Shown: positions 9,392 through 18,455 of the stretch, piece after piece
How positions within the stretch are numbered: position 1 is the stretch's first letter
How the letters are laid out: every line of letters starts with the position of its first letter
NCBI GenBank assembly: GCA_944389025.1
Contig: CALXKU010000006.1
Span: 60,425-124,424 of the forward strand
Direction of reading: 5' to 3'
Origin: an uncultured Spirochaetaceae bacterium
GTDB taxonomy: Bacteria; Spirochaetota; Spirochaetia; Sphaerochaetales; Sphaerochaetaceae
DNA: 64,000 bases
Position numbers and translations under genes: made by a program
The notes under the pieces: generated by a model
What the model saw: the letters and a program-made list of their open reading frames with translations, nothing else
What the model was told of the DNA's origin: nothing
Database searches by the model: none

Positions 9392-10869
9392 GCTTAGATC
9401 TGACAAGCGAAATCAATGCGATGATATCAGACAGGAACATGAGCGAAGATCAGGTGATTTCTCTCATCCATGACATGATAAAGAGCGCATACAAGAAGAA
9501 ATACGGGACTGATGAGAACTGTCTTATCGAATTCGATGATACGATGAGAAAGATGAGCGTTTATCAGATCAGGAAGGTTGTGAAGGAAGAAAACTGGTAT
9601 TCCGAGTTCACCGAGATTCCGGTTGAAGACGCGATTGAACTCACTGGTAGTGATGATATTGCAGAAGGAGATGAGGTAAAAATCCTCCTTGATCCGAAGA
9701 ATTTCGAATCGGCCTCTGTGCAGTCCGCAAAGCAGAGAGGACAGCAGATCGTAAAAGAGTATTTCAACGATAAGCTCTATGCTGATAACAAGAGGAAGGA
9801 AGGAAAGCTCATTTACGGAGAGATAAAGAGAAAGAAAGATAACGGTGATTATGCGGTAAACATCGGACAGGATGTCGAGGCTCTATTCCCACAGAGGGCG
9901 CAGAGTCCAAGGGAGACATATTCGATCCAGCAGAAATACAAGTTCCTCGTCGAACGCGTTGAGAAGGCTGATGCCTCTGGAGAGCAGAGAAGGGGAAGAA
10001 ACAAGGACAGAGAAAGGGGTGTGAGGATCTACCTTACGCGTGCAAGCAAGGATTTCGTAAGGGCACTTGTTGAGAACGAAGTTCCGGAAATCGCCTCAGG
10101 GGATGTTGAGATCAAGAGTATTGCACGCCAGGCGGGAATCAGAACAAAGATTGCAGTCGATACCAGAAAGAGCGATGTGGATCCCGTCGGAGCTGTTGTT
10201 GGAGCAAAAGGTCTAAGGATTCAGGCTGTGATGACAGAGTGCGAGGGTGAGAAGATCGATATCATAAGATACTCCGATGATCCTCTTGCATTCGTTGCAA
10301 ACGCCCTGATTCCAGCGCAGGTTCAGCGTGTTGTTGTTATCGATCCTCAGAGCAAGCACATTGTCGCGATAGTGGATGACAACCAGCTTGGCATCGCAAT
10401 CGGACAGGGTGGTGTAAACGTAAAGCTTGCAAAGATGCTCTGCGACTGGAACATCGAGGTCAAGACACCTGCACAGTTTGCTGAGATGGAGCAGACACAG
10501 AAGATCTATGAGAATGTTGAAGAGCTCTTCAAGAAGGATGAAGAGACTCCTAGCGAAGAGCATCAGTACACGAATGAGGATATCGGTATTGATCCTGATG
10601 ACACACCAATCAGCGATATTGGTCTTGATTCCTCTCTTGTGGAAAAACTCCAGAAGAGGGACATCTGGTCTGTCGAGGAGTTCTTCGAGTATAGTAACGA
10701 TGAGCTCAAGGATCTTGGTTTCACCGATGAGGAGATTCAGGAAGTCAGAAGTGTTGTCGTTATCGAGGAAGATGATGAGTACACCTTTGAATGTCCCAAC
10801 TGTCACAGCGTGCTTCCAGCCGGTACGACAGTTTGTCCAAACTGCGGTGTAGAGTTCGAATTCGAGTGA
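9388..10869 (+). CDS. nusA: Transcription termination/antitermination factor NusA with C-terminal zinc ribbon
   Basis: NusA binds RNA polymerase and nascent RNA and affects pausing, termination and antitermination. The 493-residue protein shows the N-terminal polymerase-binding domain, an S1 domain (about 135-200), and two KH domains (VGAVVGAKGLRIQAV near 270; GIAIGQGGVNVKLA near 335). A helix-hairpin-helix-like segment (ISDIGLDSSLVEKLQ) follows at about 405-455. The last ~27 residues form a C4 zinc ribbon (ECPNC...VCPNC), which classical NusA proteins do not carry. The start overlaps rimP by four bases, and infB follows 21 bp downstream. Confidence 0.96.
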   Translation: MSLDLTSEINAMISDRNMSEDQVISLIHDMIKSAYKKKYGTDENCLIEFDDTMRKMSVYQIRKVVKEENWYSEFTEIPVEDAIELTGSDDIAEGDEVKILLDPKNFESASVQSAKQRGQQIVKEYFNDKLYADNKRKEGKLIYGEIKRKKDNGDYAVNIGQDVEALFPQRAQSPRETYSIQQKYKFLVERVEKADASGEQRRGRNKDRERGVRIYLTRASKDFVRALVENEVPEIASGDVEIKSIARQAGIRTKIAVDTRKSDVDPVGAVVGAKGLRIQAVMTECEGEKIDIIRYSDDPLAFVANALIPAQVQRVVVIDPQSKHIVAIVDDNQLGIAIGQGGVNVKLAKMLCDWNIEVKTPAQFAEMEQTQKIYENVEELFKKDEETPSEEHQYTNEDIGIDPDDTPISDIGLDSSLVEKLQKRDIWSVEEFFEYSNDELKDLGFTDEEIQEVRSVVVIEEDDEYTFECPNCHSVLPAGTTVCPNCGVEFEFE

Positions 10870-10890
10870 TAATTGATTATAAGGGTAAAG

Positions 10891-13551
10891 ATGTCTGACA
10901 GTAAGATAGAAGAAATGAAAGCAACCGTGATCAAGAAAGCTCCGGTTGTACAAGAAAAGAACGAAATCAAGGAAGAGCCTGTTAAAAGGAAGGTCGTCAT
11001 CAAGAAGAAGCCTGTCGTCAAAATCAAGATGAAGGATGAGAGCGTACAGGAGAGCCATGAGGAGAAGGTTTGGAGTGCTGAGAGTACAGAACCGGTAAAG
11101 CCTCAGGTTAAAGCGGCCGAGCCGGAGGTTAAGCCTCAGGAGAAGAAAGATGAGAAGCCATCTCCTTCCCAGCCTGTCGAGCAGAAGGCGAAGGAAGAGA
11201 AGAAGAACTATGGTACGATTATCGGACAGAACAGGTTCAAAGAGCAGAGGCCGAGTGAGCCGAGAAATCCATCTTCTAGGATTTCTTCCCCGCTTCATCA
11301 TGGGCCAGTCATCATAAAAAGTTCCAATCTTCCACCAGTTCCCGGTCAGAAGGTAGATACACCTGTTGCCGACCCATCGAGGCCAAGAGTGGCTGGAATC
11401 GTCGGAGGAAGGCCTGTTAACCAGAAGGGTGGCTATCAGAAGAGGGATGGACACCAGGGCCAGGGTGGATTCAAAAAGAGGGAAGGTTTCAACTCAACCC
11501 TTCGTCCGGGCCAGACATACACCCCTTCAAAGGATGGACAGGGCCGTATGAGACCTGATGGAAGAACACTTGGATTCAAACCGGGGTTCAACCGTCCTGG
11601 CTTTTCACCAAAAGGAGGAGTTGGACAGGCTCCTCAGATGGATCTTAACCAGAAGGGACCTGGAAAGAGAACCGGAGTCCAGAACAGGAAGAAGGACTAC
11701 GATAAGAACACCAGGGAGCAGGCGGAGATCGACTTCCAGCTTCAGAAAAAGAAGAGGGAGGAGGATAAGCTTGCATCCGTTCCGTCCAAGATCGATATCA
11801 TGGAGAACATCACAGTAAGTGATCTTGCCAAGAAGATGAATCTCAAGGCCAGCGACATCATAAGCAAGCTGTTCATGATGGGACAGATGGTTACTATCAA
11901 CCAGATGATCGATTATGAGACGGCGGCCATCATCGCAAGTGAATATAACTGCGAGGTCCATCTCGTATCGCTCTATGATGAGACGATTATCGAAAGCGAT
12001 GAGGACAGGGAAGAGGACATGGAACCGAGAGCCCCGATCGTAACGATCATGGGACATGTAGACCATGGTAAGACCAAGCTTCTCGATGCCATTAGAAGCA
12101 GTGATGTCGCTTCTGGAGAGTTTGGTGGAATCACACAGCATATCGGAGCTTACAAGGTTTCTGTTCCAGGAAAAGGCAACATCGTATTCCTCGACACTCC
12201 GGGACATGCCGCATTCTCCATGATGAGAGCAAGGGGTGCGCAGGTAACGGACATTGTAGTCCTTGTGGTTGCAGCCAATGACGGTGTCATGCCCCAGACG
12301 AAGGAGGCCATCGATCATGCAAAGGCCGCTGATGTTCCTATCATCGTCGCAATAAACAAATGCGATCTTCCTGAGGCGAACCCTGAGCGTGTCATGCAGC
12401 AGCTTTCCGAACTTGGCCTTATGCCTGAGGAGTGGGGTGGACAGACTCTGTACTGCAAGATATCAGCTCTGAAGAAGGAAGGAATCGATGAGCTTCTTGA
12501 CACGATTCTTCTTGAGGCTGAAATGCTTGAACTCAGGGCAAATCCACATTGCCGCGCAGTCGGAAAGGTCCTCGAATCCCGCATAGATCAGGGAAGGGGA
12601 ACGGTTGCGACCGTCATCATCGAAAAAGGTACGCTCCATCAGGGGGATTACTACGTTGCTGGAATATATCCTGGCCGTGTCAGGGCCATGTTCGATGACA
12701 AGGGCAAGAAGATTCAGAGCGCAGGACCTTCAGATCCTGTTGAGATCATAGGACTGAGCAACATACCATCAGCAGGAGATCCGTTCCAGGTTACCGAGGA
12801 TGAGAAGCAGGCGAGAATGGTAGGTGCGAAGAGACAGGAGCTTGAGAGGCTTGGAGATGGCGGCGGAAGGAACAAGATTACGCTTGAGAACCTGAATGAG
12901 AAGATCAGGGAGGGCGAGGTAACCGATTTCAACGTTATTATCAAAGGTGATGTACAGGGCTCTGTTGAAGCACTTCAGGGAACACTTGAGAAGCTCAGCA
13001 CGGATGAGATCAAGCTTCATGTTCTCCGTGCAAGCGCAGGTGCCATCATCGAAAGCGATATCACTCTTGCAAGCGCAAGTAACGCGATTGTTATCGGCTT
13101 TAACGTTCGTCCAACTCCAAAAGCGCTCGCACTGGCAGAAAAAGAGAAGGTCGAGATCAAGAAGTACAACATCATCTACGATGTCGTTGACGATATCAAG
13201 AGTGCCATGGAGGGAATGCTCTCTCCTGAGATTAAGGAAGTCGATATCGGTAAGGTCGAGGTACGCGAGCTCTTCAAGGTGCCTAAGATTGGAACTATTG
13301 CCGGCGCATACGTGCTTGAAGGAAAAGTCAAGAGGAACTCACTTGTCCGTGTTATCAGAGACTCGATACAGCTTAACAAGGATCTCATCAAGATCAGCAG
13401 CCTCAGAAGGTTCAAGGATGATGCTAGAGAGGTCGCAGAGGGCTTTGAGTGCGGTATCGGACTTGAGAACTGGCAGGATCTGCAGGTTGGCGATATTCTG
13501 GAGATCGTAGAGACCGAGGAAGTCAGAAGGACACTGGAAAGCAATGAGTGA
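10891..13551 (+). CDS. infB: Translation initiation factor IF-2
   Basis: IF-2 is the GTPase that places initiator tRNA on the 30S subunit and joins the subunits. I chose the ATG at 10891, preceded by AAGGG; an in-frame TTG at 10873 is possible but less likely. The 886-residue protein has a long charged, low-complexity N-terminal linker rich in Lys, Glu, Pro and Gly (about 1-300) and an IF2N domain near 315-370. The G domain follows, with [12 protein letters not shown] (G1), DTPGHAAF (G3) and NKCD (G4) at about 390-550, then domains II to IV. It overlaps rbfA by 8 bp. Confidence 0.97.
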   Translation: MSDSKIEEMKATVIKKAPVVQEKNEIKEEPVKRKVVIKKKPVVKIKMKDESVQESHEEKVWSAESTEPVKPQVKAAEPEVKPQEKKDEKPSPSQPVEQKAKEEKKNYGTIIGQNRFKEQRPSEPRNPSSRISSPLHHGPVIIKSSNLPPVPGQKVDTPVADPSRPRVAGIVGGRPVNQKGGYQKRDGHQGQGGFKKREGFNSTLRPGQTYTPSKDGQGRMRPDGRTLGFKPGFNRPGFSPKGGVGQAPQMDLNQKGPGKRTGVQNRKKDYDKNTREQAEIDFQLQKKKREEDKLASVPSKIDIMENITVSDLAKKMNLKASDIISKLFMMGQMVTINQMIDYETAAIIASEYNCEVHLVSLYDETIIESDEDREEDMEPRAPIVTIMGHVDHGKTKLLDAIRSSDVASGEFGGITQHIGAYKVSVPGKGNIVFLDTPGHAAFSMMRARGAQVTDIVVLVVAANDGVMPQTKEAIDHAKAADVPIIVAINKCDLPEANPERVMQQLSELGLMPEEWGGQTLYCKISALKKEGIDELLDTILLEAEMLELRANPHCRAVGKVLESRIDQGRGTVATVIIEKGTLHQGDYYVAGIYPGRVRAMFDDKGKKIQSAGPSDPVEIIGLSNIPSAGDPFQVTEDEKQARMVGAKRQELERLGDGGGRNKITLENLNEKIREGEVTDFNVIIKGDVQGSVEALQGTLEKLSTDEIKLHVLRASAGAIIESDITLASASNAIVIGFNVRPTPKALALAEKEKVEIKKYNIIYDVVDDIKSAMEGMLSPEIKEVDIGKVEVRELFKVPKIGTIAGAYVLEGKVKRNSLVRVIRDSIQLNKDLIKISSLRRFKDDAREVAEGFECGIGLENWQDLQVGDILEIVETEEVRRTLESNE

Positions 13552-13909
13552 ATTCAGCCAGAACAGACTTGAGACCAGAATAAAGGAGATAATCTCCACC
13601 CTCATAGTCACAGGACAGATAAAGAATCATAACCTCAGTACGTTTACAAGCGTTACTGAGGTCCGTCTTGCTGAGGATAATGCAAATGCGACCGTCTATG
13701 TCTCATCCCTTCTCTCAGATAACAGTCTTGATAAGTCGGTTGCGGCGCTGAATTCTGCCGCAGCCTTCATTCAGTCAAGGATTGCTAAGAATTTAAGAAC
13801 GAAGAACACCCCGCATCTTATTTTCAAAGCAGACAGAAGTTACAGAGAAGCTGAGAGGATAAACGGAATCATTGATGGACTTATGAAGGATATCGATGAA
13901 GAGGAGTGA
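13544..13909 (+). CDS. rbfA: Ribosome-binding factor A
   Basis: RbfA is a small KH-type protein that binds the 30S subunit during late maturation of 16S rRNA. It has 121 residues, normal for the family. The N-terminus NRLETRIKEIISTLIV and the motif TEVRLAEDNANATVYVS fit family patterns. The start lies inside infB and the end inside truB, the conserved infB-rbfA-truB order, which implies translational coupling. Confidence 0.93.
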   Translation: MSEFSQNRLETRIKEIISTLIVTGQIKNHNLSTFTSVTEVRLAEDNANATVYVSSLLSDNSLDKSVAALNSAAAFIQSRIAKNLRTKNTPHLIFKADRSYREAERINGIIDGLMKDIDEEE

Positions 13910-14750
13910 TATCATACTGATGGACAAGGAGGAGGGAATCACAAGCTTTTCCTCCTTGAATCCTCTGAAAAAAGCATACGGCAAAGGTGTTAAGATCGGA
14001 CATGCGGGAACACTTGATAAGTTTGCTTCAGGTCTTATGATCGTCCTCGTCGGAAACGCCACAAGGCTCAATCCAGTATTTTCAGCTTTTGATAAAAGTT
14101 ATATCGCTACAATCCGATTCGGCATAGAAACAGATACTCTTGATCCAGAAGGCAGTATCGTAAAGACCTCGGACATCCCATCTGAGAGCGATGTCGATTA
14201 TGCACTTTCAAAAATCATGGGAGAGAGCATGCAGACACCCCCTGTATACTCTGCAGTGCATATAAACGGTAAAAGAGCATATGCCGAGGCGAGAAAGAAC
14301 AGGGATGTCGTGATGCCTGAGAGGAAAATCATCGTCTATGAGGCAAAAAAGCTTTCGTATGATGATGGCCTGCTTGTTGCCAACTTTCATGTCTCAAAGG
14401 GTACGTATATCCGCGCTCTTGCCCGCGATATTGCCTACTCTGTTGGGAAGGTTGCACATCTTACTGCTCTCAGGAGGGTCTCGATTGGCCCTTATTCGCT
14501 TGAGGATATCGGCAAGTACGATATGAAAGCCCTGCTTGATAAGACAGAACTTTTTTCTACCATTCAGCTTGATCCTGAACGAAGAAAAGAGATAGTAAAT
14601 GGGAAAATTGAGAAATCTGCCATTCTCTCAGACAGTGATAGTAATAAGAATTTCAAGTTCCTCTGCTTTTCAAATGAGCTCTATGCGATAGCATCCATTG
14701 CGGAGAGCAGAATACGGGTGATTGCAAGGATGGAAGATGAAGGTATTTGA
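13896..14750 (+). CDS. truB: tRNA pseudouridine(55) synthase TruB
   Basis: TruB makes pseudouridine 55 in the T-loop of tRNAs. The 284-residue protein carries the catalytic motif GHAGTLDKFASGLMIV near residue 31-46, where the aspartate is the nucleophile, and the later KGTYIRALARDI motif near 170. The start lies inside rbfA, and the gene overlaps the ribF start by 14 bp. Confidence 0.95.
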   Translation: MKRSDIILMDKEEGITSFSSLNPLKKAYGKGVKIGHAGTLDKFASGLMIVLVGNATRLNPVFSAFDKSYIATIRFGIETDTLDPEGSIVKTSDIPSESDVDYALSKIMGESMQTPPVYSAVHINGKRAYAEARKNRDVVMPERKIIVYEAKKLSYDDGLLVANFHVSKGTYIRALARDIAYSVGKVAHLTALRRVSIGPYSLEDIGKYDMKALLDKTELFSTIQLDPERRKEIVNGKIEKSAILSDSDSNKNFKFLCFSNELYAIASIAESRIRVIARMEDEGI

Positions 14751-15534
14751 TTTTAATGCTCTGCTTTCAAGCAGGGAGAAAGCGGACACTGACATGATAA
14801 TAGCAATCGGCGTCTTCGATGGTGTCCATAAGGGGCACAGGAAGATATTCGAGACTGTCAGTGAATGTGCCAGAAAGAACACCGGCTATGAGAGCATGTG
14901 CATCACTTTCAGTACAAATCCGAAGAACAGCCACTCAGGTTCGCTCGATACGATGCGGCTGAGAGAGGAATATGTTTCATCATTTGCAATTAATTCCTTT
15001 ACTATTATTGACTTTTCAGAGAATTTCAGTAAAATTTCAGCTAGTGGTTTCGCCTCAGAGATACTGAGGCTATGCAGACCACGTATTCTTGTTGTCGGAA
15101 GCGATTTCAAATGCGGTAATCCGAAGGAGAGCGCGGACGGTGATGGAATGGTTGGACTTTTCGCCTCAGAGGGGGTGGATGTCGAACTTAAAAAAGTAGA
15201 TTTCGTACTGTCTGAGAGTGGAGAGAAGATTTCCTCAACCCTGCTCAGACGGTTGATCAAGGATGGGGATCTTGAGTCTTACTCAAGGCTCTCCGGTCAG
15301 TCCTACAGGGTCGATCTTATGACAGAACCTTCAAGATTTGATCAGGAAGGACTGACAATATGCCGGGAGCACATTCGTCAGCTTCTGCCGCCACCGGGGG
15401 CTTACGAAGGGACTTTCGTGAACATGGAGGGGAATGAATATCCGGTAATGATTGATATTTCGGATTCATTGCTTTCCATTCTAGGAAGATGCTCAGGGCA
15501 GAGAGATTCATTATTTATCACTAGGAGAAGGTAA
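14737..15534 (+). CDS. ribF: RibF-type FAD synthetase with degenerate flavokinase domain
   Basis: RibF proteins normally phosphorylate riboflavin to FMN and adenylylate it to FAD. This 265-residue protein has a clear N-terminal nucleotidyltransferase domain (IAIGVFDGVHKGHRKIF near residue 18; a serine-rich ISSTLLRRLIKDGDL segment near 170). The C-terminal ~85 residues keep the order of a flavokinase domain (LPPPGAYEGTFVN, a final basic end) but lack the usual G-x-x-x-G-x-P-T-A-N segment that binds ATP and Mg. Flavokinase activity may be lost or altered. I chose the ATG at 14737 because the protein then begins MKVFDF; a start at 14722 is possible. It sits between truB and rpsO. Confidence 0.82.
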   Translation: MKVFDFNALLSSREKADTDMIIAIGVFDGVHKGHRKIFETVSECARKNTGYESMCITFSTNPKNSHSGSLDTMRLREEYVSSFAINSFTIIDFSENFSKISASGFASEILRLCRPRILVVGSDFKCGNPKESADGDGMVGLFASEGVDVELKKVDFVLSESGEKISSTLLRRLIKDGDLESYSRLSGQSYRVDLMTEPSRFDQEGLTICREHIRQLLPPPGAYEGTFVNMEGNEYPVMIDISDSLLSILGRCSGQRDSLFITRRR

Positions 15535-15535
15535 G

Positions 15536-15802
15536 ATGATTACCAGTGAACAGAAAAAGCAGATTGTAGAGAAGTTCGGTGCTAACAGCGCTGATACGGG
15601 AGAGAGCAAGGTTCAGATCGCACTTCTGACCGCAAGGATCAACGATCTTCAGAAGCACTTCAAGGAGAATCCCAAGGATCATGCTTCAAGACGTGGACTC
15701 TTAAAGCTCGTTGGACAGAGAAGAAGACTTCTCAAGTATGTCCGCAACCGTGATATCAACGAGTACAGGGCACTCATCGCTGAACTCGGAATCAGAAAAT
15801 AA
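15536..15802 (+). CDS. rpsO: 30S ribosomal protein S15
   Basis: S15 binds the central domain of 16S rRNA early in 30S assembly. It has 88 residues, the normal length, with the conserved stretches SADTGESKVQIALLTARI and the C-terminal GQRRRLLKYVRN. The start is one base after the ribF stop. An intrinsic hairpin separates it from pnp, the same order as in many bacteria. Confidence 0.98.
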   Translation: MITSEQKKQIVEKFGANSADTGESKVQIALLTARINDLQKHFKENPKDHASRRGLLKLVGQRRRLLKYVRNRDINEYRALIAELGIRK

Positions 15803-15809
15803 ACTCATG

Positions 15810-15842
15810 AATGCGGAAGGCCATATGGTCTTTCGCATTTTT
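15810..15842 (+). terminator. Hairpin with T-tract between rpsO and pnp
   Basis: A stem of about 13 bp (AATGCG...CGCATT outer part, GGCC/GGTC inner part with G-T pairs) is followed by TTTTT. It can work as a terminator or attenuator after rpsO. In other bacteria the rpsO-pnp spacer holds an RNase III hairpin used for pnp autoregulation; that role here is only an analogy. Confidence 0.75.
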
Positions 15843-15882
15843 ATGTAAAGAACAAAAAAAGAACTTAAAGAAGGAATTGAGA

Positions 15883-18018
15883 ATGTTTGATGTGAAAAAA
15901 GTATCCGTTCCGCTTGAAGACGGAGAGCTGGGTTTCGAAACCGGTAAAATTGCCAAGCAGGCCAATGGTGCCGTTTATGCGCACTACAAGGGTTCCGCGG
16001 TTATAGCAACAGTATGCTGCGGGGACGCACCTTCAGAACCGATTGATTACGTACCTGTAAGTGTCGAGTACAATGAGAAGTACTATGCGGCAGGTAAGAT
16101 TCCTGGAGGGTTTTTAAAGAGGGAAGGTAAGCCAAAGGATAAGGAGATTCTTGTCAGCCGCCTGATTGACCGCCCTATGAGACCTCTTTTTGACAAGGCA
16201 TTCGGAAGGGAGATTCAGATTGTTCCGACAGTAGTCTCCTCAGATATGACCAACACCCCTGATATCATCGCTATCAATGCTGCAAGCTGTGCAGTTACGA
16301 TTTCCGATATCCCGTTCTATGGACCTATTGCAGCCGTTCGTGTAGCACTCATCAACGGCGAGTACATCATAAATCCAACTTTTCAGCAGATTCCAACAGC
16401 AAGCCTCGATATCGTAGTCGCAGGTACTCATGATGGAATAACGATGGTTGAGGGTGGAGCAAAAGAGGTAAGCGAGAGCGAGATGCTCGGCGCCATTGCT
16501 GCAGCCCAGCCTGTGATTACGAAAATCTGCGAAGCCCAGATGGAAATGAGAGAGCTTGCCGGTAAGCCAAAACTCCCACTCATGGATATCGAGGAACTTG
16601 ATACGACATGGATGAAAGAACTTGAGGAGTATGCATATCCTCTCATCAAGGAAGCTTCTTTCGTAAAGGGTAAGGCAAACAGGTATGCAGCACTTGATGA
16701 TGCACATAAGAATGTAAGGGAGAAATTCAAGAATCTCATCGCTGAGGATGAGAAGAGGGAAGGTCAGGTTTCCAAGCTCTTCGAGGATATGGAATACAAC
16801 ATCCTGAGACATTCCATCCTCTATGATGGTGTGAGAACCGATGGAAGGAAGGTAACGGAGATAAGGCCTATCACCTGTGAAGTCGGTCTTCTTCCTTCAA
16901 CTCATGGCTCCGCACTCTTTACACGTGGGGAGACCCAGTCTCTTGCGGTTACGACTCTTGGAACTGTGCAGGATGAGCAGCTCTTTGACAATATCGACGG
17001 AGAGAAAACATACTCTAACTTCATGCTTCACTATAACTTCCCTCCATACAGCGTAGGTGAGTGTGGCAGACTTACAACAGGAAGAAGAGAGATCGGACAC
17101 GGACATCTTGCTCAGCGTGCGCTAGAAGCGGTTGTTCCAAAGAAGGACAAATTCCCGTATACGATCCGCGTTGTCTCTGAGATCATGGAATCAAACGGCT
17201 CTTCTTCAATGGCATCGGTCTGTGGTGGATGTCTTTCCCTCATGGATGCGGGCGTTCCAATCTCAAAGCCAGTTGCCGGTATCGCGATGGGGCTTATTAC
17301 CGAAGGCGCTGACTACTCAAAGTACGTTATTCTTTCCGATATCCTCGGAGAGGAGGATCATCTTGGAGATATGGACTTCAAGGTTGCAGGAACGAGGGAC
17401 GGTATAACAGCCTTCCAGATGGATATTAAGATTGCAGGCGTCACACCTGAGATTATGAGCAAGGCTCTTAACCAGGCGAAAGAGGGCAGGATGCATATCC
17501 TCTCAATCATGGGCGATACCCTTTCTGCTCCTCGCTCCGATGTAAGTGAGCTTGCACCGAAGATCATCTCCTTCAAGGTTGAGGAGGACAAGATTGGTGC
17601 TGTTATCGGAACCGGAGGAAAGACAATTAAGGCGATCATTGCTCAAAGTGGTGCCGAGGTCAATATCAATGATGACGGCGAGGTCATGATCTATGGTAGG
17701 AACAACGCTTCTGCTCAGGAGGCTAAGAAGCTTATCATGGCCATAATCGAGGAACCTGAGGTCGGCAAGATCTATCATGGTACCGTCAAGAGGATTGTCG
17801 ATTTCGGAGCATTCGTTGAGATTCTTCCTGGAAAAGAGGGTCTCTGCCATATTTCCAAGCTCTCAAAGAAGAGGGTTAAGAATGTTACCGATGTTCTCTC
17901 TCAGGGACAGGAGATTGATGTCAAGCTTATTGATATCGACAGGATGGGACGTTTAAATCTCTCATACATCGATGCTATCGAGGATGGTAGCAAGGATGAA
18001 AAGAGCGGGGACAAATAA
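15883..18018 (+). CDS. pnp: Polyribonucleotide nucleotidyltransferase
   Basis: PNPase degrades RNA 3' to 5' by phosphorolysis and can add tails. The ATG at 15883 (MFDVKKVSVP) has AAGGA upstream; an in-frame extension to 15811 would run through the terminator hairpin. The 711-residue protein has two RNase PH domains (first with GGFLKREGKPKDKEILVSRLIDRP; second with FTRGETQSLAVTTLGT and the GTRDGITAFQMDIKI active-site region), a KH domain near 565 (IGAVIGTGGKTIKAI) and a C-terminal S1 domain. The dut gene follows with no gap. Confidence 0.97.
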   Translation: MFDVKKVSVPLEDGELGFETGKIAKQANGAVYAHYKGSAVIATVCCGDAPSEPIDYVPVSVEYNEKYYAAGKIPGGFLKREGKPKDKEILVSRLIDRPMRPLFDKAFGREIQIVPTVVSSDMTNTPDIIAINAASCAVTISDIPFYGPIAAVRVALINGEYIINPTFQQIPTASLDIVVAGTHDGITMVEGGAKEVSESEMLGAIAAAQPVITKICEAQMEMRELAGKPKLPLMDIEELDTTWMKELEEYAYPLIKEASFVKGKANRYAALDDAHKNVREKFKNLIAEDEKREGQVSKLFEDMEYNILRHSILYDGVRTDGRKVTEIRPITCEVGLLPSTHGSALFTRGETQSLAVTTLGTVQDEQLFDNIDGEKTYSNFMLHYNFPPYSVGECGRLTTGRREIGHGHLAQRALEAVVPKKDKFPYTIRVVSEIMESNGSSSMASVCGGCLSLMDAGVPISKPVAGIAMGLITEGADYSKYVILSDILGEEDHLGDMDFKVAGTRDGITAFQMDIKIAGVTPEIMSKALNQAKEGRMHILSIMGDTLSAPRSDVSELAPKIISFKVEEDKIGAVIGTGGKTIKAIIAQSGAEVNINDDGEVMIYGRNNASAQEAKKLIMAIIEEPEVGKIYHGTVKRIVDFGAFVEILPGKEGLCHISKLSKKRVKNVTDVLSQGQEIDVKLIDIDRMGRLNLSYIDAIEDGSKDEKSGDK

Positions 18019-18453
18019 TTGGCTCTTGTAAGATACATGGCTGAGGATGGTGTGCTAATTCCTTCATACCAGAGCTCCGGAAGCGCTGGTATGGATGTGA
18101 GGGCACACCTTACTCAGGATGTAACACTTAAAAGCGGATGTATTGCTGCGATTGATACGGGACTTTATCTTGAAATTCCCGAGGGCTATGAGGTCCAGGT
18201 CAGAAGCCGTTCCGGACTGGCTCTGAAAAACGGTATCATAGTTCTCAATAGTCCTGGTACAATAGATTCGGACTACAGGGGAGAAATCAAGGTCATACTG
18301 ATGAATCTTTCTGATAAGGATTTCATCATACGTGACCGTGACAGGATAGCCCAGCTTGTACTTTCCCGATATGAGAAGGCTGAGCTTCAGGCGTCTGATG
18401 AGCTAAGCGATACGGAAAGAGGTTGTGGAGGCTTCGGGTCGACAGGAGTTTGA
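18019..18453 (+). CDS. dut: Deoxyuridine 5'-triphosphate nucleotidohydrolase (dUTPase)
   Basis: This enzyme cleaves dUTP to dUMP and pyrophosphate and keeps uracil out of DNA. All five motifs of the trimeric family are present in 144 residues: SAGMDVRA, RSRSGLA, GTIDSDYRGEI, RDRIAQLVL and RGCGGFGSTG. Translation starts at TTG, directly after the pnp stop, so it is probably coupled to pnp. The stop lies next to the Shine-Dalgarno sequence of lptF. Confidence 0.96.
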   Translation: MALVRYMAEDGVLIPSYQSSGSAGMDVRAHLTQDVTLKSGCIAAIDTGLYLEIPEGYEVQVRSRSGLALKNGIIVLNSPGTIDSDYRGEIKVILMNLSDKDFIIRDRDRIAQLVLSRYEKAELQASDELSDTERGCGGFGSTGV

Positions 18454-18455
18454 AA

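Noticed and set aside
10213..11454. A 413-codon minus-strand open frame
   Set aside because: It lies wholly across nusA and infB, both strongly supported; its composition reflects the codon use of the opposite strand.
11605..12318. A 237-codon minus-strand open frame
   Set aside because: It is antisense to the IF-2 G domain and has no ribosome-binding site or family pattern.
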